Shown here: one piece after another, positions 52,368 through 62,326 of the stretch
How the letters are laid out: each line of letters opens with the position of its first letter
Numbering within the stretch: position 1 is the stretch's first letter
Source: Arenibacter latericius DSM 15913
GTDB taxonomy: Bacteria > Bacteroidota > Bacteroidia > Flavobacteriales > Flavobacteriaceae
NCBI RefSeq assembly: GCF_000424985.1
Contig: NZ_AUKX01000028.1
Location: 1-64,000 of the forward strand
DNA length: 64,000 bases
Reading direction: 5' to 3'
The notes under the pieces: generated by a model
What the model was told of the DNA's origin: nothing
Database searches by the model: none
Seen by the model: only the letters and a program-made list of their open reading frames with translations
Program-made: the position numbers and the translations under genes

Positions 52368-53450
52368 GTGCTTACCATAATAGATAAATACATATTAAAA
52401 CGCTATCTGGCAACCTTCTTTGTGATGCTGATGCTCTTTGTGCCTATAGGCATTATGGCAAATTTGGCTGAGCAAATTGGGAAAATGATAGATAATGAGG
52501 TTCCCCTAGCAGAAATTGTTGTTTATTATTGGAACTTTACTCTGGTAATAGGGAATATATTGTTTCCCATTTTTCTTTTCCTATCGGTTATCTTCTTTAC
52601 TTCTATATTAGCTAATAATACCGAGATAGTGGCTATTTTAAGCTCTGGAGTGTCTTATGGTCGATTTTTGAGACCTTATATGATAGGGGCTACCATTATT
52701 GCAATAATCATGTTCCTTATGAATATGTTTATTGTCCCTCCTGCAAGTGTTGGCTACAATGAATTTAAATTTAAATACCTGAAAAGAGGAAAGCAAGATA
52801 GGGTTACCACCAATATCTTTAATCAATTAAATGAAACCGACTTCATCTATGTGAGTCGCTTTGATCCAGCTCGACAAATTGGTTATAATTTCTCTATGGA
52901 GCGTTTTAATGAGGATAATACCCTAAATTTTAAAATGTCTGCTGCCAATATTAGATGGGTGGAGAGTGATAGCGTCTATAGACTTACCTCCTATACCAAG
53001 AGGAGATTGGTAAACGGAATAGAGCAGATAGAGACCAAAAAAAGATTAGATACTATCTTTAATTTTAAGATAGACGACCTAACTCCTGTGTCTTATATTG
53101 CTGAGACAAAAAACATGTTTGAACTCAATAAGTTTATTGAAGATCAAAAACGAAAAGGGGCGTCCAATATAAATAGTTATGTGTTGGTGAAATATAAGCG
53201 ATGGGCTCTACCTCTTGCAGCCTATATTCTTACCATTATTGCCGTTGCAGTATCTTCTGTAAAACGACGTGGTGGAATGGGGGTTAACCTAGCGTTTGGT
53301 ATAGGGGTAGCTTTTATCTATATCTTTTTTGATAAGGTTTTTGGAACCCTAGCAGAACAGTCGGGCTTTTCACCCCTATTAGCGGTTGTTATCCCTAATG
53401 TATTGTTTGGTATTATTGGCTTTTACCTGTTACAAAATGCTAAGCGCTAA
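52368..53450 (+). CDS. LptF/LptG family LPS-export permease
   Basis: The 360-residue inner-membrane protein starts at GTG directly after the tgt stop. It has six transmembrane helices in the YjgP/YjgQ layout: IIDKYILKRYLATFFVMLMLF at the N-terminus, a central beta-jellyroll periplasmic domain (about 130-260, with RQIGYNFSMERF and FKMSAANIRW), and KYKRWALPLAAYILTIIAVAVSSVKRRGG before the last helices. It forms the membrane part of the LptBFG ABC transporter. F or G cannot be told apart. Confidence 0.93.
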   Translation: MLTIIDKYILKRYLATFFVMLMLFVPIGIMANLAEQIGKMIDNEVPLAEIVVYYWNFTLVIGNILFPIFLFLSVIFFTSILANNTEIVAILSSGVSYGRFLRPYMIGATIIAIIMFLMNMFIVPPASVGYNEFKFKYLKRGKQDRVTTNIFNQLNETDFIYVSRFDPARQIGYNFSMERFNEDNTLNFKMSAANIRWVESDSVYRLTSYTKRRLVNGIEQIETKKRLDTIFNFKIDDLTPVSYIAETKNMFELNKFIEDQKRKGASNINSYVLVKYKRWALPLAAYILTIIAVAVSSVKRRGGMGVNLAFGIGVAFIYIFFDKVFGTLAEQSGFSPLLAVVIPNVLFGIIGFYLLQNAKR

Positions 53451-54327
53451 ACTAAGAAATTACCTCCATTTACATTTCATTGTTTTTATTTGGGGCTTTA
53501 CAGCAGTCTTGGGGAAGCTTATTACTATAGACGCTCTCCCTCTGGTCTGGTATAGGATGGGCATTGCTTTCCTTTTAATATTTGTATATGTTAAATTTCG
53601 GAAGTTCTCTTTAAGAGTACCGCCAAGGACCTTAGTGATGCTGATAGTGGCGGGGATAGTAATTGCCTTGCATTGGGTAACATTTTTTATGGCGATAAAG
53701 GTGTCCAATGTTTCCGTAGCTCTAGCAATCATGTCGACGGGGGCATTTTTTACTGCCTTGATGGAACCCATTTGGTATGGCCGTAAAATGATAGGGTACG
53801 AGGTGGTATTTGGTTTAGCAGTAATTTTAGGGCTCTATGTAATGTTTAATGTACAGGGGAATTACGTTTATGGAATTGTATTGGCGCTAGTTTCTGCATT
53901 TCTGTCCGCCGTATTTTCCTTGATTAACGGTAAACTTGCTCAGGAATATAAACCCTCCATAATTTCGCTTTACGAATTGGGAAGTGGTGTATTATTGCTC
54001 ACTATCTATCTCTCCTTTAGAGGAAGGTATAATGAAGAATTTTTTACTTTAACAACCACAGATTGGGGTTACTTGTTTTTACTAGCCTCTGTTTGTACTG
54101 CTTATGCCTTTATTGCTTCAGTAAAAGTGATGAAGTTTATAAGTCCTTATACGGTGATGTTAACCACTAATTTAGAGCCGGTGTATGGGATTATTCTAGC
54201 ATTTCTGATCTTTGGAGACAGTGAGAAAATGAATCCAGGCTTCTATATAGGAGGTATTATTATACTTACTACAGTAATGGCCAATGGAATATTAAAGAAT
54301 AGAAAGAAATTAAAAAAAATAGTCTAA
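53437..54327 (+). CDS. EamA/DMT family transporter
   Basis: The protein has 296 residues from ATG 53437, which overlaps the LptF/G stop by 14 bp; an upstream ATG at 53386 is out of family and inside the previous gene. Ten hydrophobic helices in two five-helix EamA repeats are visible: [18 protein letters not shown] starts the first and [22 protein letters not shown] the second. It is a drug/metabolite-type exporter; the substrate is unknown. Confidence 0.92.
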   Translation: MLSAKLRNYLHLHFIVFIWGFTAVLGKLITIDALPLVWYRMGIAFLLIFVYVKFRKFSLRVPPRTLVMLIVAGIVIALHWVTFFMAIKVSNVSVALAIMSTGAFFTALMEPIWYGRKMIGYEVVFGLAVILGLYVMFNVQGNYVYGIVLALVSAFLSAVFSLINGKLAQEYKPSIISLYELGSGVLLLTIYLSFRGRYNEEFFTLTTTDWGYLFLLASVCTAYAFIASVKVMKFISPYTVMLTTNLEPVYGIILAFLIFGDSEKMNPGFYIGGIIILTTVMANGILKNRKKLKKIV

Positions 54328-54351
54328 GGGGGTGGCTTCCCTTTAAAGTTT

Positions 54352-54359
54352 TATATTTG
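54352..54359 (+). promoter_or_regulatory. -7 element of accA
   Basis: TATATTTG, 36 bp before the ATG at 54396; no clear -33. Its position makes the longer reading from 54357 impossible as a transcript from this promoter. Confidence 0.45.
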
Positions 54360-54395
54360 CCTACTGATATTGAAAAGAACAAAACCTGTAGACCT

Positions 54396-55349
54396 ATGGA
54401 GTATTTAGATTTTGAACTTCCCATTAAAGAGCTAGAAGAGCAGCTGGATAAGTGCATGATAATTGGAGAGGAGAGTGATGTTGATGTTTCGGAAACCTGC
54501 AAGCAGATAGAGAAAAAATTAGCGGATACCCGCAAGGATATTTATAAGAACCTTACTGCTTGGCAACGTGTACAACTGTCTAGGCATCCTAATAGACCGT
54601 ATACTTTAGATTATATTAATGCTATTTGTGGAGATACCTTTTTGGAGCTTCATGGAGATCGTAATGTAAAGGATGATAAGGCTATGATTGGTGGCCTCGG
54701 TAAAATAGGCGATCAGTCTTATATGTTTATTGGACAACAAAAAGGATATAATACCAAAACTAGACAGTATCGTAATTTTGGTATGGCTAACCCAGAGGGC
54801 TATAGAAAAGCTTTGAGACTAATGAAGTCTGCAGAAAAATTTGGTGTTCCTGTAGTATGTTTAATAGACACTCCAGGTGCCTATCCTGGTATTGAAGCTG
54901 AGGAAAGAGGGCAAGGTGAAGCTATTGCAAGAAATATCTTGGAAATGACCCGATTAAAGGTGCCTATTATCGTTATAATAATAGGAGAAGGTGCTTCTGG
55001 TGGTGCCTTAGGAATTGGTGTAGGTGATAGGGTGTTAATGTTAGAGAATACTTGGTACTCGGTAATTTCCCCAGAATCTTGTTCTTCTATACTTTGGAGA
55101 AGCTGGGAATACAAAGAGCAAGCTGCAGAGGCGCTTAAACTTACGGCGACCGATATGAAAAAGATGAAATTGATTGATGAGATTGTGAAGGAACCTGTAG
55201 GTGGTGCACATGCTAACCGTGACAAAACTTTCGAAATCGTGAAAAATAAAATTTCGACCCATTATGAAGAGTTGAAAAAGTTATCACCAAAAGATTTAGT
55301 AAATAACCGAATGGATAAATATGCTAACATGGGGGTTTTTAATGGATAA
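54396..55349 (+). CDS. accA: Acetyl-CoA carboxylase carboxyltransferase subunit alpha
   Basis: The 317-residue protein begins [20 protein letters not shown]. The crotonase-fold carboxyltransferase core has [82 protein letters not shown] and [12 protein letters not shown], the last two forming the oxyanion and biotin-side loops. It makes malonyl-CoA together with AccD, AccB and AccC, none of which are in the window. It is followed by a strong terminator. Confidence 0.96.
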   Translation: MEYLDFELPIKELEEQLDKCMIIGEESDVDVSETCKQIEKKLADTRKDIYKNLTAWQRVQLSRHPNRPYTLDYINAICGDTFLELHGDRNVKDDKAMIGGLGKIGDQSYMFIGQQKGYNTKTRQYRNFGMANPEGYRKALRLMKSAEKFGVPVVCLIDTPGAYPGIEAEERGQGEAIARNILEMTRLKVPIIVIIIGEGASGGALGIGVGDRVLMLENTWYSVISPESCSSILWRSWEYKEQAAEALKLTATDMKKMKLIDEIVKEPVGGAHANRDKTFEIVKNKISTHYEELKKLSPKDLVNNRMDKYANMGVFNG

Positions 55350-55370
55350 CATCCCATTTTATCAGGCGGA

Positions 55371-55405
55371 AAAAAACTGGAGTAGTATTTCTCCAGTTTT
55401 TTTTT
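55371..55405 (+). terminator. Rho-independent terminator of accA
   Basis: Stem AAAAACTGGAG/CTCCAGTTTTT with an 8-nt loop and a T-run. Confidence 0.9.
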
Positions 55406-55505
55406 GCTTATGAACAATTTTCGTAACTTATCAACACGGGGATTGTTAATGAACTGTTGATATCCCTAACCTCCCATTTAATTCTTATTTGTTAATTTAG
55501 TGCTC

Positions 55506-57053
55506 ATGGAAAAAACGAACCCAGTTATTGGTCATCGGATAGATAAATCTACCATTATTAGCCTCGAGAAAGGAAAAGTTCCACCTCAAGCTGTTGATTT
55601 AGAGGAGGTTGTTATTGGTGCGATGATGATTGATAAAAAAGGTGTAGATGAAGTAATAGATATCCTACATCCAGATGTTTTTTATAAGGAAGCTCATAAA
55701 TATATTTATGAAGCTATCTTTAAACTGTTTGAAAATTCCGAACCTGTAGATTTATTAACCGTTTCTTCTCAATTGAAGAAGGATGGTCTTTTAGAAAAAG
55801 CTGGAGGTGATTTTTACCTTATAAAACTTACTCAAAAGGTGGCTTCTTCGGCGCATATCGAATTTCATGCGCGAATTATTCTCCAAAAATATATACAAAG
55901 AAGTCTTATTAAAATCTCTAATGAGATTATCGAGGAGGCCTATGATGATTCTACTGATGTATTTGATCTCTTGGATGCAGCAGAGTCAAAATTATATGAT
56001 GTTACCCAAGGAAACTTAAAACGTTCAGCAGAAACTGCTCAGAACTTGGTAATCCAAGCAAAGAAAAGAATTGAGGAAATTGCCGGAAAGGAAGGACTAA
56101 GTGGAATTCCCTCCGGATTTGATAAGTTAGATAAGTTAACCTCTGGGTGGCAACCAAGTGATTTAATTATTGTTGCAGCGCGTCCAGGTATGGGTAAAAC
56201 GGCACTAACGCTATCTATGGCAAGAAACGTTGCTGTTAACTCTAATATAGGTGTAGCTTTCTTTTCCTTGGAGATGTCATCTGTTCAGTTGATTACAAGG
56301 TTAATATCTTCGGAAACAGGACTGTCTTCGGAGAAATTAAGAACAGGTAAATTGGAAAAACACGAGTGGGAACAGTTGAATGTAAAAGTTAAAGCCTTGG
56401 AGTCCGCTCCATTGTTTATAGACGATACCCCTTCGCTTTCTATTTTTGACCTTAGGGCAAAGGCAAGGCGACTCGCTTCTCAGCACAATATAAAGATGAT
56501 TATGATAGATTATCTTCAGTTGATGACCGCTGGGGGAACCCAAAAAGGGGGTAACCGTGAACAGGAAATCTCTACCATTTCTCGTAACTTGAAAGCCTTG
56601 GCTAAAGAATTGAATGTTCCAGTAATAGCCCTATCACAGTTATCACGTGCCGTGGAAACTAGGGGAGGAAGTAAGCGTCCTGTGCTATCGGATTTGAGGG
56701 AGTCAGGAGCTATTGAGCAAGATGCAGATATCGTTTCCTTTATCTATAGACCGGAATATTATAAGATTGATGAATGGGATGATGAAGAACGTTCCCCGAC
56801 CGCTGGACAAGGGGAGTTTATTGTGGCAAAACACAGAAACGGTGGCTTGGAGAATATTCGATTGAAATTCCTTGGGCATTTAGGTAAGTTCGATAACTTG
56901 GATGATTTTGATTCCCCCTTCGAATTCCAGTCCAAAATGAATGCAGATGATGATAATCCATTTATTACTAAAGGGTTGCCAGATGCTAGTGAGGCTTTTG
57001 GTAGCGCAATGAATAATGACCATATGCCCGATGATAATGATGTGCCTTTTTAA
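55506..57053 (+). CDS. dnaB: Replicative DNA helicase DnaB
   Basis: The 515 residues run from ATG 55506 (a GTG two codons earlier is possible). The N-terminal DnaB collar domain has PPQAVDLEEVVIGAMMIDKKGVDEV. The RecA-like motor domain has Walker A ARPGMGKTALTLSMARNVA, Walker B IKMIMIDYLQLM, the arginine-finger region SGAIEQDADIVSFIYRPEYY, and ALSQLSRAVETR. No intein is present. It unwinds DNA at the replication fork. Confidence 0.97.
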   Translation: MEKTNPVIGHRIDKSTIISLEKGKVPPQAVDLEEVVIGAMMIDKKGVDEVIDILHPDVFYKEAHKYIYEAIFKLFENSEPVDLLTVSSQLKKDGLLEKAGGDFYLIKLTQKVASSAHIEFHARIILQKYIQRSLIKISNEIIEEAYDDSTDVFDLLDAAESKLYDVTQGNLKRSAETAQNLVIQAKKRIEEIAGKEGLSGIPSGFDKLDKLTSGWQPSDLIIVAARPGMGKTALTLSMARNVAVNSNIGVAFFSLEMSSVQLITRLISSETGLSSEKLRTGKLEKHEWEQLNVKVKALESAPLFIDDTPSLSIFDLRAKARRLASQHNIKMIMIDYLQLMTAGGTQKGGNREQEISTISRNLKALAKELNVPVIALSQLSRAVETRGGSKRPVLSDLRESGAIEQDADIVSFIYRPEYYKIDEWDDEERSPTAGQGEFIVAKHRNGGLENIRLKFLGHLGKFDNLDDFDSPFEFQSKMNADDDNPFITKGLPDASEAFGSAMNNDHMPDDNDVPF

Positions 57054-57124
57054 GGATATCGTGACAAGATAGTTACTATTACCTCCTCTTTTTATTAGGA
57101 GTGGAAATTATAAAAATATATTTA

Positions 57125-58417
57125 ATGAAAAATAATATTTGGCCCCCGAAATTTTTTGGAGGCCTTTTTTTTTATATTCTCTGTTTCTTGTGTGGTAGCT
57201 CCCTTTATGCGTCCTCTATTTTGATTCCTATGGATGCAGAAGGACAAAAAAATCACCTAAAGGCTTATGGTATTACCTATTGGGTGCTTACCAAACAGCA
57301 AAAAGTACAATGGTTATTAAATTATAGAGGAGGCTCATTTTTACTGCCAGACGGAGAAAATATCCGTAGAGAATGTCAGATTAGAGGGGTCTCTTTTGAA
57401 ATTTTATCCGATGGGCAAACCCAAGAGATTTTAGACGGAATAAGTAGTCCATCGCAAAATCAAGAATCGGTGATATTAGAAAAAGCTCCTAAAATTGCAG
57501 TGTATACACCTAAAGACAACCCCCCTTGGGATGATGCTGTAACCATGGTCCTTTCCTATGCGGAAATACCTTATGAAAAAGTATATGATGAAGAGGTGCT
57601 AGAAGATCAATTGGTGCTATATGACTGGCTGCACCTGCATCATGAAGATTTTACCGGACAATATGGAAGGTTTTATGGAGCTTATAGAACAGCTCCATGG
57701 TATATTGAAGGGAAGCAAAATGCAGAAGCAATGGCTCAGAAACTTGGTTTTAATAAGGTTTCAGAGCAGAAGAGTGCTGTAGCCCAGAAAATTAAGAACT
57801 ATGTGATAGGGGGTGGTTTTATGTTTGCCATGTGCTCCGCTACTGATAGTTTCGACATTGCGTTGGCAGCAGAAGGCGTAGATATATGTGAGCCTATGTT
57901 TGATGGAGATCCATCGGATGCTAACTACCAATCTAAATTGAATTACGATAATACCTTTGCCTTTACTAATTTTATTTTGGAAAGAAATCCTTTGGTGTAC
58001 GAGTTTAGTTCTATTGATACTACTCGTAAAAGAGGTGAAATTTCGAAAGAATCAGATTATTTCTCTTTGATGGATTTTTCAGCAAAATGGGACCCAGTCC
58101 CTACAATGCTATGCCAAAATCATACCGCGCTGGTTAAGGGATTTATGGGGCAAACAACTGCATTTACTAGGGAAGAGATAAAACCAACGGTATTGGTGTT
58201 AGGAGAAAATAAAATTAATGGTGAAGCGCGTTATATACACGGAGTTAAAGGTAAAGGCTTCTTTACCTTTTATGGGGGGCACGATCCTGAAGATTATCAG
58301 CATAGGGTAGGTGACCCAAAAACAGAGCTAGAATTGCACCCTAGTTCTCCGGGATATCGACTCATCTTAAACAATGTATTGTTCCCAGCGGCAAAGAAAA
58401 AAAATCAGAAGACCTAA
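57125..58417 (+). CDS. Exported protein with a class I amidotransferase-like fold, function unknown
   Basis: The 430-residue protein from ATG 57125 has an N-terminal signal (FFGGLFFYILCFLCGSSLYAS). I recall orthologues next to dnaB in Flavobacteriia being labelled asparagine synthetase B, but no Ntn Cys2 or PP-loop SGGxDS motif is present. An N-terminal segment with AYGITYWVLTKQQKVQWLLNY is followed by a Rossmann-like start (KIAVYTPKDNPPWDDAVTMVL) and a nucleophile elbow GGGFMFAMCSATDSFD, resembling type 1 glutamine amidotransferase or ThuA-like domains, with a late GGHDPEDYQH. The Cys in AMCSAT would be the nucleophile. Function is unknown. Confidence 0.75.
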   Translation: MKNNIWPPKFFGGLFFYILCFLCGSSLYASSILIPMDAEGQKNHLKAYGITYWVLTKQQKVQWLLNYRGGSFLLPDGENIRRECQIRGVSFEILSDGQTQEILDGISSPSQNQESVILEKAPKIAVYTPKDNPPWDDAVTMVLSYAEIPYEKVYDEEVLEDQLVLYDWLHLHHEDFTGQYGRFYGAYRTAPWYIEGKQNAEAMAQKLGFNKVSEQKSAVAQKIKNYVIGGGFMFAMCSATDSFDIALAAEGVDICEPMFDGDPSDANYQSKLNYDNTFAFTNFILERNPLVYEFSSIDTTRKRGEISKESDYFSLMDFSAKWDPVPTMLCQNHTALVKGFMGQTTAFTREEIKPTVLVLGENKINGEARYIHGVKGKGFFTFYGGHDPEDYQHRVGDPKTELELHPSSPGYRLILNNVLFPAAKKKNQKT

Positions 58418-58573
58418 AAAGTAGCTCTTATAGATGAAGTTGGGGTGAGAATTGTGATTAATTCCAATACAAGTACCAAGAAGTATTTGTATTGAGGAGG
58501 CATATTATACCTTGCTTTTGAAAGGTGGATTAAGATAATTTTACTTCAATCAATAACTGTAATAAACTAACTG

Positions 58574-59002
58574 TTACAGCCCTAATAAAGGCAATGTTTT
58601 TATTTTATGGTAGGTTAGAGCCGTGCTAATACACATTTTTAATTCTTCAATAGGAATGGTGTCCTGCATCTTAAAAGTTATGGCCCTATTTCCTTCAAAA
58701 GTAAATACCTCTTTAAAAACTGCTTTGAAGGTGGGCACCAATCTACTGGAGCAATTAAAATAAATGGCATATTGATGTGGGTGTTTAATTTTCCAATCCA
58801 AACGTATAGTGCTTCCATTTTTGGTAAGATAACTAGGCTCTCCCCATCTAGTGGTTTCCTCCAAATCTGTTATTTCATTATTGTCATTAGCAACTTCTAG
58901 TATTAACGTCCTTAAATACAATAACTTTTGGGATACGGTATTTGGGTAGTTGTTGAATATTAACGCTACCTCCGGATTTGTCTTTAATTTTACGTTTTTC
59001 AT
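58574..59002 (-). CDS. DUF1801 family protein
   Basis: The 142-residue protein matches the DUF1801/YdhG-like fold: LRTLILEVANDNNEITDLEETTRWGEPSYLTKNGSTIRLDWK, with the WGEPSY strand, then QYAIYFNCSS, TFKAVF and FEGNRAITF. It is cytoplasmic, with no signal or membrane segment. The family's molecular role is undefined. It stands alone on the minus strand. Confidence 0.87.
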   Translation of the reverse strand: MKNVKLKTNPEVALIFNNYPNTVSQKLLYLRTLILEVANDNNEITDLEETTRWGEPSYLTKNGSTIRLDWKIKHPHQYAIYFNCSSRLVPTFKAVFKEVFTFEGNRAITFKMQDTIPIEELKMCISTALTYHKIKTLPLLGL

Positions 59003-59251
59003 TATGGTAGGTTAGAAATTTAGAGTAGCGCTGTATACTGTTAAGAGTTATTTCTATAGCTAGTTGATGTGGGGCAACTATACCAAAAAAGACCTACTCC
59101 TAAATGAATAGAACTATAATTGATTTTAGTTGGTATTAAAGTAATAAAATTTTAGAGTCCTAATCTAAAAATACCGGTATAAATTGGAATCGGATGTGCT
59201 AATAATAAAATTACAAGCTGAATTCTGCTCGGTTGCGAGTAAATTATGAAC
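59003..59251. other. Spacer before DUF1801 gene
   Basis: AT-rich and without ORF or RNA; nothing recognised apart from the terminator that follows. Confidence 0.3.
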
Positions 59252-59285
59252 AAAAAATCTCCAAAGTGAAACCTTTGGAGATTTT
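59252..59285 (-). terminator. Rho-independent terminator of the Cof phosphatase gene
   Basis: A 13-bp perfect stem AAAATCTCCAAAG/CTTTGGAGATTTT with a T-run on the minus strand. Confidence 0.9.
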
Positions 59286-59334
59286 AGCGTTGAAGTGTTA
59301 TAGGATCCACTAAAAAAGAATGTAAAAGTCTTAT

Positions 59335-60153
59335 TTAGTAGGTGTTACTTTTAGTTTTACTTAATACAAGTTGTTCTAAAATGCGTTCTACTCCATTATC
59401 GTCGTTACTGCTGGTTCTGAAGTTTGCAATTTCTATAACGTCTGGATGTGCATTTTCCATGGCAAAACTAAAGTGTCCCTTAGTTAGCATTTCTAGGTCA
59501 TTGTTATAATCGCCAAACACCATCGTCTCTTGCTTGCTTATGTTATACTTCTGTTGTAATTGCTCCAAGGCATACCCCTTATTAGCATTCATACTAGAAA
59601 TATCTAGCCAATTCTCCCCGGAGATCTTTACTTTCATTTTACTTTCTAAATGTTTTACTAGAGGGTAAATATGATCTTCCGAGCTTTCAAAATGAAAAAG
59701 GGCAATCTTTAAGATTTCTCCGTTAAAAGTAGATAGGTCTTCTATAATGCTAAATTCGGAATAGTATTCCTTTAGTTTGTTTTTAAATATTTCTGAATCC
59801 CCTTTTATATATGCACTCTCTTTTCCACATAATACAACGTGTACGTTGGGAGTATCTTTTAAAATATCCATCACCTCGGAAATAGTGCCATTTTCTAAGG
59901 GGGTGGAGAGCATCTCCTTATCTCGTTTACGTATATAGGCGCCGTTCTCTGCCACCACAATAATATCGTCCTTAATAGCGTCTAGTTTCTCTACTATGCT
60001 TAAATATTGGCGACCACTAGCGGCTACAAATTTTATATTCTGTTCTTTTAATTTTTGAAATAGGGTAAAGAATTCGGGGCTTACCTCATGTTTGGAATTT
60101 AATAAGGTTCCATCCATATCCGTTACCACCATTTTTACTTTTGAAAAATCCAT
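59335..60153 (-). CDS. Cof-type HAD-IIB phosphatase, second paralogue
   Basis: The 272-residue HAD phosphatase begins MDFSKVKMVVTDMDGTLLNSKHEVS. DxD is in VVTDMDGTLL, motif II in KFVAASGRQY, and motif III/IV in NKGYALEQLQQKYN and FGDYNNDLEMLTKG. Substrates are probably sugar phosphates or FMN/PLP-type cofactors. It is related to, but clearly divergent from, the 8291-9094 gene. It is monocistronic, with a terminator. Confidence 0.93.
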   Translation of the reverse strand: MDFSKVKMVVTDMDGTLLNSKHEVSPEFFTLFQKLKEQNIKFVAASGRQYLSIVEKLDAIKDDIIVVAENGAYIRKRDKEMLSTPLENGTISEVMDILKDTPNVHVVLCGKESAYIKGDSEIFKNKLKEYYSEFSIIEDLSTFNGEILKIALFHFESSEDHIYPLVKHLESKMKVKISGENWLDISSMNANKGYALEQLQQKYNISKQETMVFGDYNNDLEMLTKGHFSFAMENAHPDVIEIANFRTSSNDDNGVERILEQLVLSKTKSNTY

Positions 60154-60390
60154 TCATTTGTATTTAACCAACAAAGGTATTGGATATATCTTTATTGACA
60201 GCATAGTTGTTAAAAGTTTCACATTTGAGTGAGGATCATAGTTTACATAACCTAGGGACTAATTTTATTACTTTGTGATTTAGATTTGCTTGTTTGGTTG
60301 TGGCACGAGGTGAATATGGTCTTTATAGTTAAAAGCAGAAATTAGTTTCATAATAATTCCGAAATTAGCGGTAACGTTTAAACTGTTCGT

Positions 60391-60813
60391 ATGCATTTTT
60401 ATCAAAAGGAAATGGACTTACCGCCTTATAAAAGAGGGTTTCATATTATTACTGATACCATATTGACCAATGTGCCAGAGATAAGACGGATCAACAAAGG
60501 AATGTTGCAGGTTTTTATAAAACATACTTCTGCTAGTTTAACCATTAATGAAAATGCAGATCCTACCGTAAGAACAGATTTTGAAAGTCATATTAATGTA
60601 ATGGTTCCGGAAAATGCTCCCTATTATATTCATACTTATGAAGGGGCAGATGATATGCCTGCACATATAAAATCGTCCTTAATGGGGGCTTCAGTACAAA
60701 TACCAATTACGAACGGGCGACTTAATTTAGGTATATGGCAGGGAATTTATTTATGTGAGCATAGGGATTATGCAAGAGGGCGAGAATTGGTGGTGAGTTG
60801 TTTTGGAGTGTAA
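60391..60813 (+). CDS. YjbQ family (UPF0047) protein
   Basis: The 140-residue protein has the full family core: TNVPEIRRINKGMLQVFIKHTSASLTINENADPTV, HTYEGADDMPAHIKSSLMGASVQIPI, LGIWQGIYLCEHRDY. The His/Asp/Glu cluster can bind metal; some members have weak thiamine-phosphate synthase activity, so databases call it secondary thiamine-phosphate synthase, though the physiological role is unclear. It is monocistronic. Confidence 0.93.
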   Translation: MHFYQKEMDLPPYKRGFHIITDTILTNVPEIRRINKGMLQVFIKHTSASLTINENADPTVRTDFESHINVMVPENAPYYIHTYEGADDMPAHIKSSLMGASVQIPITNGRLNLGIWQGIYLCEHRDYARGRELVVSCFGV

Positions 60814-60940
60814 AAGAATTAAAAATTCTACAGAACTAAGAACGAACTACAATAATAAAGCTACTTGGTGTAATAGATTGCTAGATGGCTTTTTTGAAAT
60901 AAGTTTTATTGTTTTTCAAGTTTAGGTTCAAATATGGGTA

Positions 60941-60972
60941 AAAAAATCCCGCTCCAAAAGGAACGGGATTTT
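60941..60972 (-). terminator. Rho-independent terminator of the thrS-infC-rpmI-rplT operon
   Basis: Stem AAAATCCCG/CGGGATTTT with a 12-nt loop and T-run on the minus strand, 28 bp after rplT. Confidence 0.85.
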
Positions 60973-60999
60973 ATAAGCGAGATAGATATGTTATTTAAT

Positions 61000-61344
61000 T
61001 TATTTTACTTTGTTTACGATAGCCTTAAAAGCTTCTGGGTGGTTCATCGCCAAATCGGCTAAAACCTTACGGTTTAACTCAATGTTGTTGGCTTTTAACT
61101 TACCCATAAACTGAGAATAAGACATTCCGTGCATTCTGGCACCTGCATTAATACGGGTAATCCATAAAGAACGGAAAGTTCTTTTCTTATTTCTACGGTC
61201 TCTATAAGCATATAACATTGCTTTTTCAACCGCATTTTTGGCTACTGTCCAAACGTTTTTACGTCTTCCAAAGTAACCTTTGGCTTGCTTCATTACTTTT
61301 TTTCTTCTAGCTCTTGAAGCAACTGAATTTACTGATCTTGGCAT
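61000..61344 (-). CDS. rplT: 50S ribosomal protein L20 (bL20)
   Basis: The 114-residue basic protein has [59 protein letters not shown] and [20 protein letters not shown], the canonical L20 order. L20 also represses its own operon in other bacteria. It is the last gene of the operon, 109 bp after rpmI. Confidence 0.97.
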   Translation of the reverse strand: MPRSVNSVASRARRKKVMKQAKGYFGRRKNVWTVAKNAVEKAMLYAYRDRRNKKRTFRSLWITRINAGARMHGMSYSQFMGKLKANNIELNRKVLADLAMNHPEAFKAIVNKVK

Positions 61345-61453
61345 AATTTAAATTGTTTTTGTAGTAGGCGGTCTATATGCGACACTTGTTTGCTTGTAGC
61401 TTAATGCTATGTTACAGCCTAACTCCAGGGTTAATAATTTACCGACTGAACGA

Positions 61454-61651
61454 TTACTTTAAACGTAATTGTTCTTTAATACTGTTAACGTCCGACTGAT
61501 GCACTAATGCAGAGTGGGTTAACGCTAGCTTGCGCTTCTTAGACTTCTTCGTAAGAATATGGCTTTTAAAGGCATGCTTTCTTTTAATCTTGCCAGTACC
61601 AGTAAGCTTAAAACGCTTTTTGGCACTAGATTTTGTTTTCTGTTTAGGCAT
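61454..61651 (-). CDS. rpmI: 50S ribosomal protein L35 (bL35)
   Basis: The 65-residue basic protein [20 protein letters not shown] continues [20 protein letters not shown], the L35 signature. It lies between infC (89 bp) and rplT in the normal order. Confidence 0.97.
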   Translation of the reverse strand: MPKQKTKSSAKKRFKLTGTGKIKRKHAFKSHILTKKSKKRKLALTHSALVHQSDVNSIKEQLRLK

Positions 61652-61690
61652 TTGCTTCCTATTTATTATTTATCTCGCTTACTATCTTTA

Positions 61691-61708
61691 AACCGGAATA
61701 TTCCGGTT
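61691..61708 (-). promoter_or_regulatory. 18-bp palindrome in the infC-rpmI spacer
   Basis: AACCGGAAT/ATTCCGGTT is perfect. In RNA it would form AACCGG/CCGGUU with an AAUAUU loop. No T-run follows on the minus strand, so it is not a terminator. Its position suggests a leader structure for L35/L20 control. Confidence 0.4.
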
Positions 61709-61740
61709 ACTTTTTTCTTGTATTCCCAGTAAAAAGTGAT

Positions 61741-62295
61741 TTACTTTTTAGTTTTGGGAGCAATGAACATTGTCATTCTTTTTCCTTCTAATCTCGGCAT
61801 CTGCTCTACCTTACCTAGGTCTTCCAATTCGGAAGCTAATCTAAGCAAGAGTATTTCACCCTGATCCTTATAAACAATAGATCTTCCCTTAAAGAATACA
61901 TATGCTTTTAGTTTAGCACCATCTTTAAGGAATTTCTCTGCGTGTTTCTTTTTAAACTCGTAGTCGTGATCATCCGTTTGCGGACCAAATCTAATTTCTT
62001 TTACGATAACCTTCGTCGCTTTAGACTTCATAGCCTTTTCGCGCTTCTTTTGTTCGTATAGAAATTTCTTGTAATCAATTATTTTGCAAACTGGTGGATC
62101 TGCCTTAGGGGATATCTCTACCAAGTCCAATTCCATTTCTTTGGCTTGGGCAAGGGCTTCCCTTGTGTTATACACTCCTACCTCTACATTGTCGCCAACC
62201 AACCTTACTTTGGGCGATAAAATCTTTTCATTGATGTTGTGGGGATTTTTATTCTCCCTTCTAGGTTGTGGTCTAAAACGTTTTCTTATTGCTAT
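61741..62295 (-). CDS. infC: Translation initiation factor IF-3, with AUA start
   Basis: The reading frame is open from a stop just upstream (about 62309) and gives the family N-terminus only from ATA 62295: (M)[25 protein letters not shown], then [58 protein letters not shown] and [11 protein letters not shown]; 184 residues. No ATG or GTG in frame could start this N-terminus, and a TTG at 62202 would delete 31 conserved residues. Rare starts (AUU in E. coli) serve IF-3 autoregulation. It lies 31 bp after thrS. Confidence 0.9.
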   Translation of the reverse strand: MAIRKRFRPQPRRENKNPHNINEKILSPKVRLVGDNVEVGVYNTREALAQAKEMELDLVEISPKADPPVCKIIDYKKFLYEQKKREKAMKSKATKVIVKEIRFGPQTDDHDYEFKKKHAEKFLKDGAKLKAYVFFKGRSIVYKDQGEILLLRLASELEDLGKVEQMPRLEGKRMTMFIAPKTKK

Positions 62296-62326
62296 GGCTC
62301 TACTTTTTTAATTAAACTTATTTTTT

